A stretch of DNA of 64,000 nt from Streptomyces sp. WMMC940 (GTDB taxonomy: Bacteria; Actinomycetota; Actinomycetes; Streptomycetales; Streptomycetaceae): contig NZ_JAPZBC010000001.1 in NCBI RefSeq assembly GCF_027460265.1, positions 310,001 to 374,000 on the forward strand, written 5' to 3'. The notes under the pieces are model-generated. The model did no database searches, was not told the DNA's origin, and was given only the letters and a program-made list of their open reading frames with translations. Shown in pieces: positions 62,322-64,000 of the stretch. Positions within the stretch are counted from its first letter, which is position 1; each line of letters starts with the position of its first letter. The position numbers and the translations under genes were made by a program.

Positions 62322-62882
62322 TCAGCCCCCGGCTCCGGCGCCGGCGGTCTGCCGGGCGAATTCCTTGAGGAAGGCCGCGCAGAAGGCGGTGAGGTCGTCC
62401 GGTTTCCGGCTGGTGATCAGTGTGTTCGGGCCGCTACGGCAGATCTGCACCTGCTCGTCCACCCAGGTGCCGCCGGCGTTGCGGATGTCGGTGCGCAGGC
62501 TGGGCCAGGAGGTCAGCGTCCTGCCGCGTACGACGTCGGCCTCGACGAGCGTCCACGGGGCGTGGCAGATGGCCGCCACCGGCTTGCCCGCCTCGAAGAA
62601 CCCCCGGACGAAGGCGACGGCCTCGGAGTCCATGCGCAGGAAGTCGGGGTTGGCGACTCCTCCGGGGAGTACGAGGCCCGCGTAGTCCGTCACCGAGGCG
62701 TCGGGGACGACCTGGTCGACGGCGAAGGTGTCCGCCTTGTCGAGGTGGTCGAAGGCCTGCACGCGGCCGGGTTCGACGGAGACCAGCCGAGGGGTGTGCC
62801 CGGCGTCGACCACGGCCTGCCAGGGTCCGGTCAGTTCGATCTGCTCGACGCCTTCGTGCGCCGTGAGGAAGGCGATGTTCAT
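62322..62882 (-). CDS. DJ-1/PfpI-family protein
   Basis: A 186-residue protein of the PfpI/YhbO type. It begins MNIAFLTAHEGVEQIELTGPW, has LVLPGGVANPDFLRMD near residue 70, and the nucleophile Cys106 in AAICHAPWTLVEADVVRGR followed by SWPSLRTDIRNAGG. Residues match the glyoxalase/deglycase and stress chaperone group rather than ThiJ kinases. GAGAAGAG lies upstream of the ATG. The gene is convergent with the alpha/beta hydrolase. Confidence 0.92.
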   Translation of the reverse strand: MNIAFLTAHEGVEQIELTGPWQAVVDAGHTPRLVSVEPGRVQAFDHLDKADTFAVDQVVPDASVTDYAGLVLPGGVANPDFLRMDSEAVAFVRGFFEAGKPVAAICHAPWTLVEADVVRGRTLTSWPSLRTDIRNAGGTWVDEQVQICRSGPNTLITSRKPDDLTAFCAAFLKEFARQTAGAGAGG

Positions 62883-63144
62883 GGGCTCGGCTCTTCTCTC
62901 CCCCGCTTCTGCGTCACCGGCCCGGCTCGCTGCCGGGGTCCGGCCCTGTCCGGCGGTGCGCGTACCCGTCCGTGTGCCCGGTATGCGGGGACTACCGCAA
63001 CAGCGCCGCGCGGCATCCCCGGGCCCGGCCCGGTTGCACCGTGTCCGCCGGCCCCCCGTAGCGCTGCGTCCGGCCGGGCGATCCATCGCGTCATCGGCGG
63101 ACGCCGGGCGGGCCCGTTCAGGCCCGGACGTCCCGGCCGGCGCT

Positions 63145-63987
63145 TCAGGCTCTCCAGTGTGCGGGACGGCGGAGTCCCGACGGCAGCCGCGTCGCCGCGT
63201 CGCCCCTCGCCTGCTGGAGCTGCGGCTGGGTGAGGAAGATGCTGCCGGTGAGGTCGGCACCCGAGAGGTCGGTGTCCCTGAGGTCGGCGCCGAGGAGATC
63301 TGCCAGACGCAGATCGGCTCCGCCGAGGTCGGCGGCGATCAGGCAGGCACCGCGCAGATCCGCGCCGTGGAGGTCGGCGCGCGCGAGCCTGGCCCCGAGG
63401 AGGTCGGCGCCCCTGCGGTTCTTCCCCCGGCCCGGCTCGGCCCCGGCCCTCGCCAGCGCGCTCGCACTGAGCAGCAGTTCGCCCGTACGGCCGCGAAGCG
63501 CGGCGACGTCGGTCCCGAGCAGCTCATCGGGCTCCCGCAGTGTCACCGCCTCGATCTCGTCGCGGAGAGCACGTGCAGCCGGGTGCACCGGACGGGCCGC
63601 CGGCAGCGACAGAGCAGCGGTCAAGTACCACAGCAGTTCGTGCAGTCGGCGCATCACGGGAAAGACGTCGAACATCTGCCGGGCGCTGCCCGGGGCCGAT
63701 CGCCAGCTCCGTCCCGCGAACGTCACCTGGGAGACCTTCTGACCCGCGCCGAAGCAGTCGTACACGGTGCAGCCGGAGAATCCGCCGTCCCGGAGCCGGG
63801 TGTGGATGCCGCAGCGGAAGTCGTCGCGAAGGTTGCCGCAGGGCCGGCCCGCGGGTTTGTCGACGGCGAAGTCGGCCGAGGCCGAGAAGGGCAGGGCCAC
63901 GCAGCAGAGGGCGAAGCAGTCACCGCAGTCGGCCCGCAGCGCCGAGGTGCCGGGAGGGGGTGCCGCGTCCTGGTGCGCTTCGGTCAC
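63145..63987 (-). CDS. Pentapeptide-repeat protein with Cys-rich N-terminal domain
   Basis: A 280-residue protein. The N-terminal 130 residues contain a Cys cluster (CGDCFALCC at 21-29, then DDFRCGIHTRLRDGGFSGCTVYDCFGAGQKV), a probable metal-binding motif. The C-terminal part, about residues 190-265, is a pentapeptide-repeat helix (ADLLGARLARADLHGADLRG, LADLLGADLRDTDLSGADL). Such helices can mimic DNA (quinolone resistance) or act as scaffolds. The start is GTG; the gene is complete, ending 250 bp past the PfpI gene. Function unknown. Confidence 0.88.
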   Translation of the reverse strand: MTEAHQDAAPPPGTSALRADCGDCFALCCVALPFSASADFAVDKPAGRPCGNLRDDFRCGIHTRLRDGGFSGCTVYDCFGAGQKVSQVTFAGRSWRSAPGSARQMFDVFPVMRRLHELLWYLTAALSLPAARPVHPAARALRDEIEAVTLREPDELLGTDVAALRGRTGELLLSASALARAGAEPGRGKNRRGADLLGARLARADLHGADLRGACLIAADLGGADLRLADLLGADLRDTDLSGADLTGSIFLTQPQLQQARGDAATRLPSGLRRPAHWRA

Positions 63988-64000
63988 TGAGCCCTGCCTC

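Noticed and set aside
1..64000. tRNA, rRNA, insertion sequences, integrases
   Set aside because: No cloverleaf-like segments, rRNA signatures, transposase or recombinase proteins were recognised on reading.

Overview
This is a 64 kb piece of a very GC-rich actinobacterial chromosome, almost certainly Streptomyces. The clues are the overall base composition and GC-rich third codon positions, frequent GTG starts, a divergent hsp18/rheA pair with two RheA-type operators, a streptogrisin-type protease, dispersed conservon parts (roadblock protein and small GTPase), an srsABC-like phenolic-lipid operon, and many paralogues typical of Streptomyces arms. I saw no rRNA, tRNA, CRISPR array, insertion sequence, integrase or plasmid/phage module.

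Layout. 0-9 kb: a cut TetR repressor divergent from an AGPS-like FAD oxidase, two small Cys-rich proteins, a secreted RCC1-repeat protein, an RibD-type reductase, a BBE-type flavin oxidase, an acetyltransferase and a DUF3040 membrane protein. 9-16 kb: an EamA exporter, an alpha/beta hydrolase, a DUF2267 protein, the heat-shock pair hsp18/rheA, a Ser/Thr kinase without membrane anchor and a secreted streptogrisin B-like protease. 16.8-21.3 kb: a compact specialised-metabolism locus with a DUF2071 protein, a UbiA prenyltransferase and, divergently, type III PKS - ICMT-like methyltransferase - flavoprotein monooxygenase. 21-27.7 kb: a tandem universal stress protein, a lower-GC P-loop kinase-like gene, a second EF-G with a possible leader peptide upstream, a minisatellite of ten exact-length 42-bp units, and a family 5 uracil-DNA glycosylase.

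28-38.8 kb: a PAS/GAF/SpoIIE phosphatase, a single-span protein joining sigma-like, zinc-motif and ricin-lectin modules, a secreted TAP-like peptidase, an APH-family kinase, a lamin-tail-domain protein, a GCS2-type glutamate-cysteine ligase and a lipoprotein-like class F sortase. 38.9-46.8 kb: a tightly overlapped molybdenum-hydroxylase operon with small, large and FAD subunits (the large subunit is form II, AYRGAGR), a MoxR ATPase, a VWA protein, an XdhC-type protein and a tail-anchored CoxG. An XRE-cupin regulator and an SDR follow. 48-64 kb: a DUF2993 lipid-binding protein, ATP-dependent DNA ligase, secreted PI-PLC-like enzyme, roadblock and CvnD-like GTPase separated by an F420/FMN flavoenzyme, type II NADH dehydrogenase, short transketolase, LigD-type polymerase, CDF metal exporter, alpha/beta hydrolase, DJ-1/PfpI protein and a Cys-rich pentapeptide-repeat protein.

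Functional threads are envelope and redox physiology (NDH-2, CODH-like operon, CoxG), DNA maintenance (UDG, LigB, LigD-Pol), stress (hsp18/rheA, Usp) and phenolic lipid synthesis. Most novel-looking items are the possible leader peptide before EF-G2, the 42-bp minisatellite, the sigma-like/zinc/TM/ricin fusion, the UbiA-plus-srsABC locus and the form II CODH-like operon. All functions are inferred from sequence reading alone. Many starts were chosen by ribosome-binding-site spacing and could shift by a few codons.
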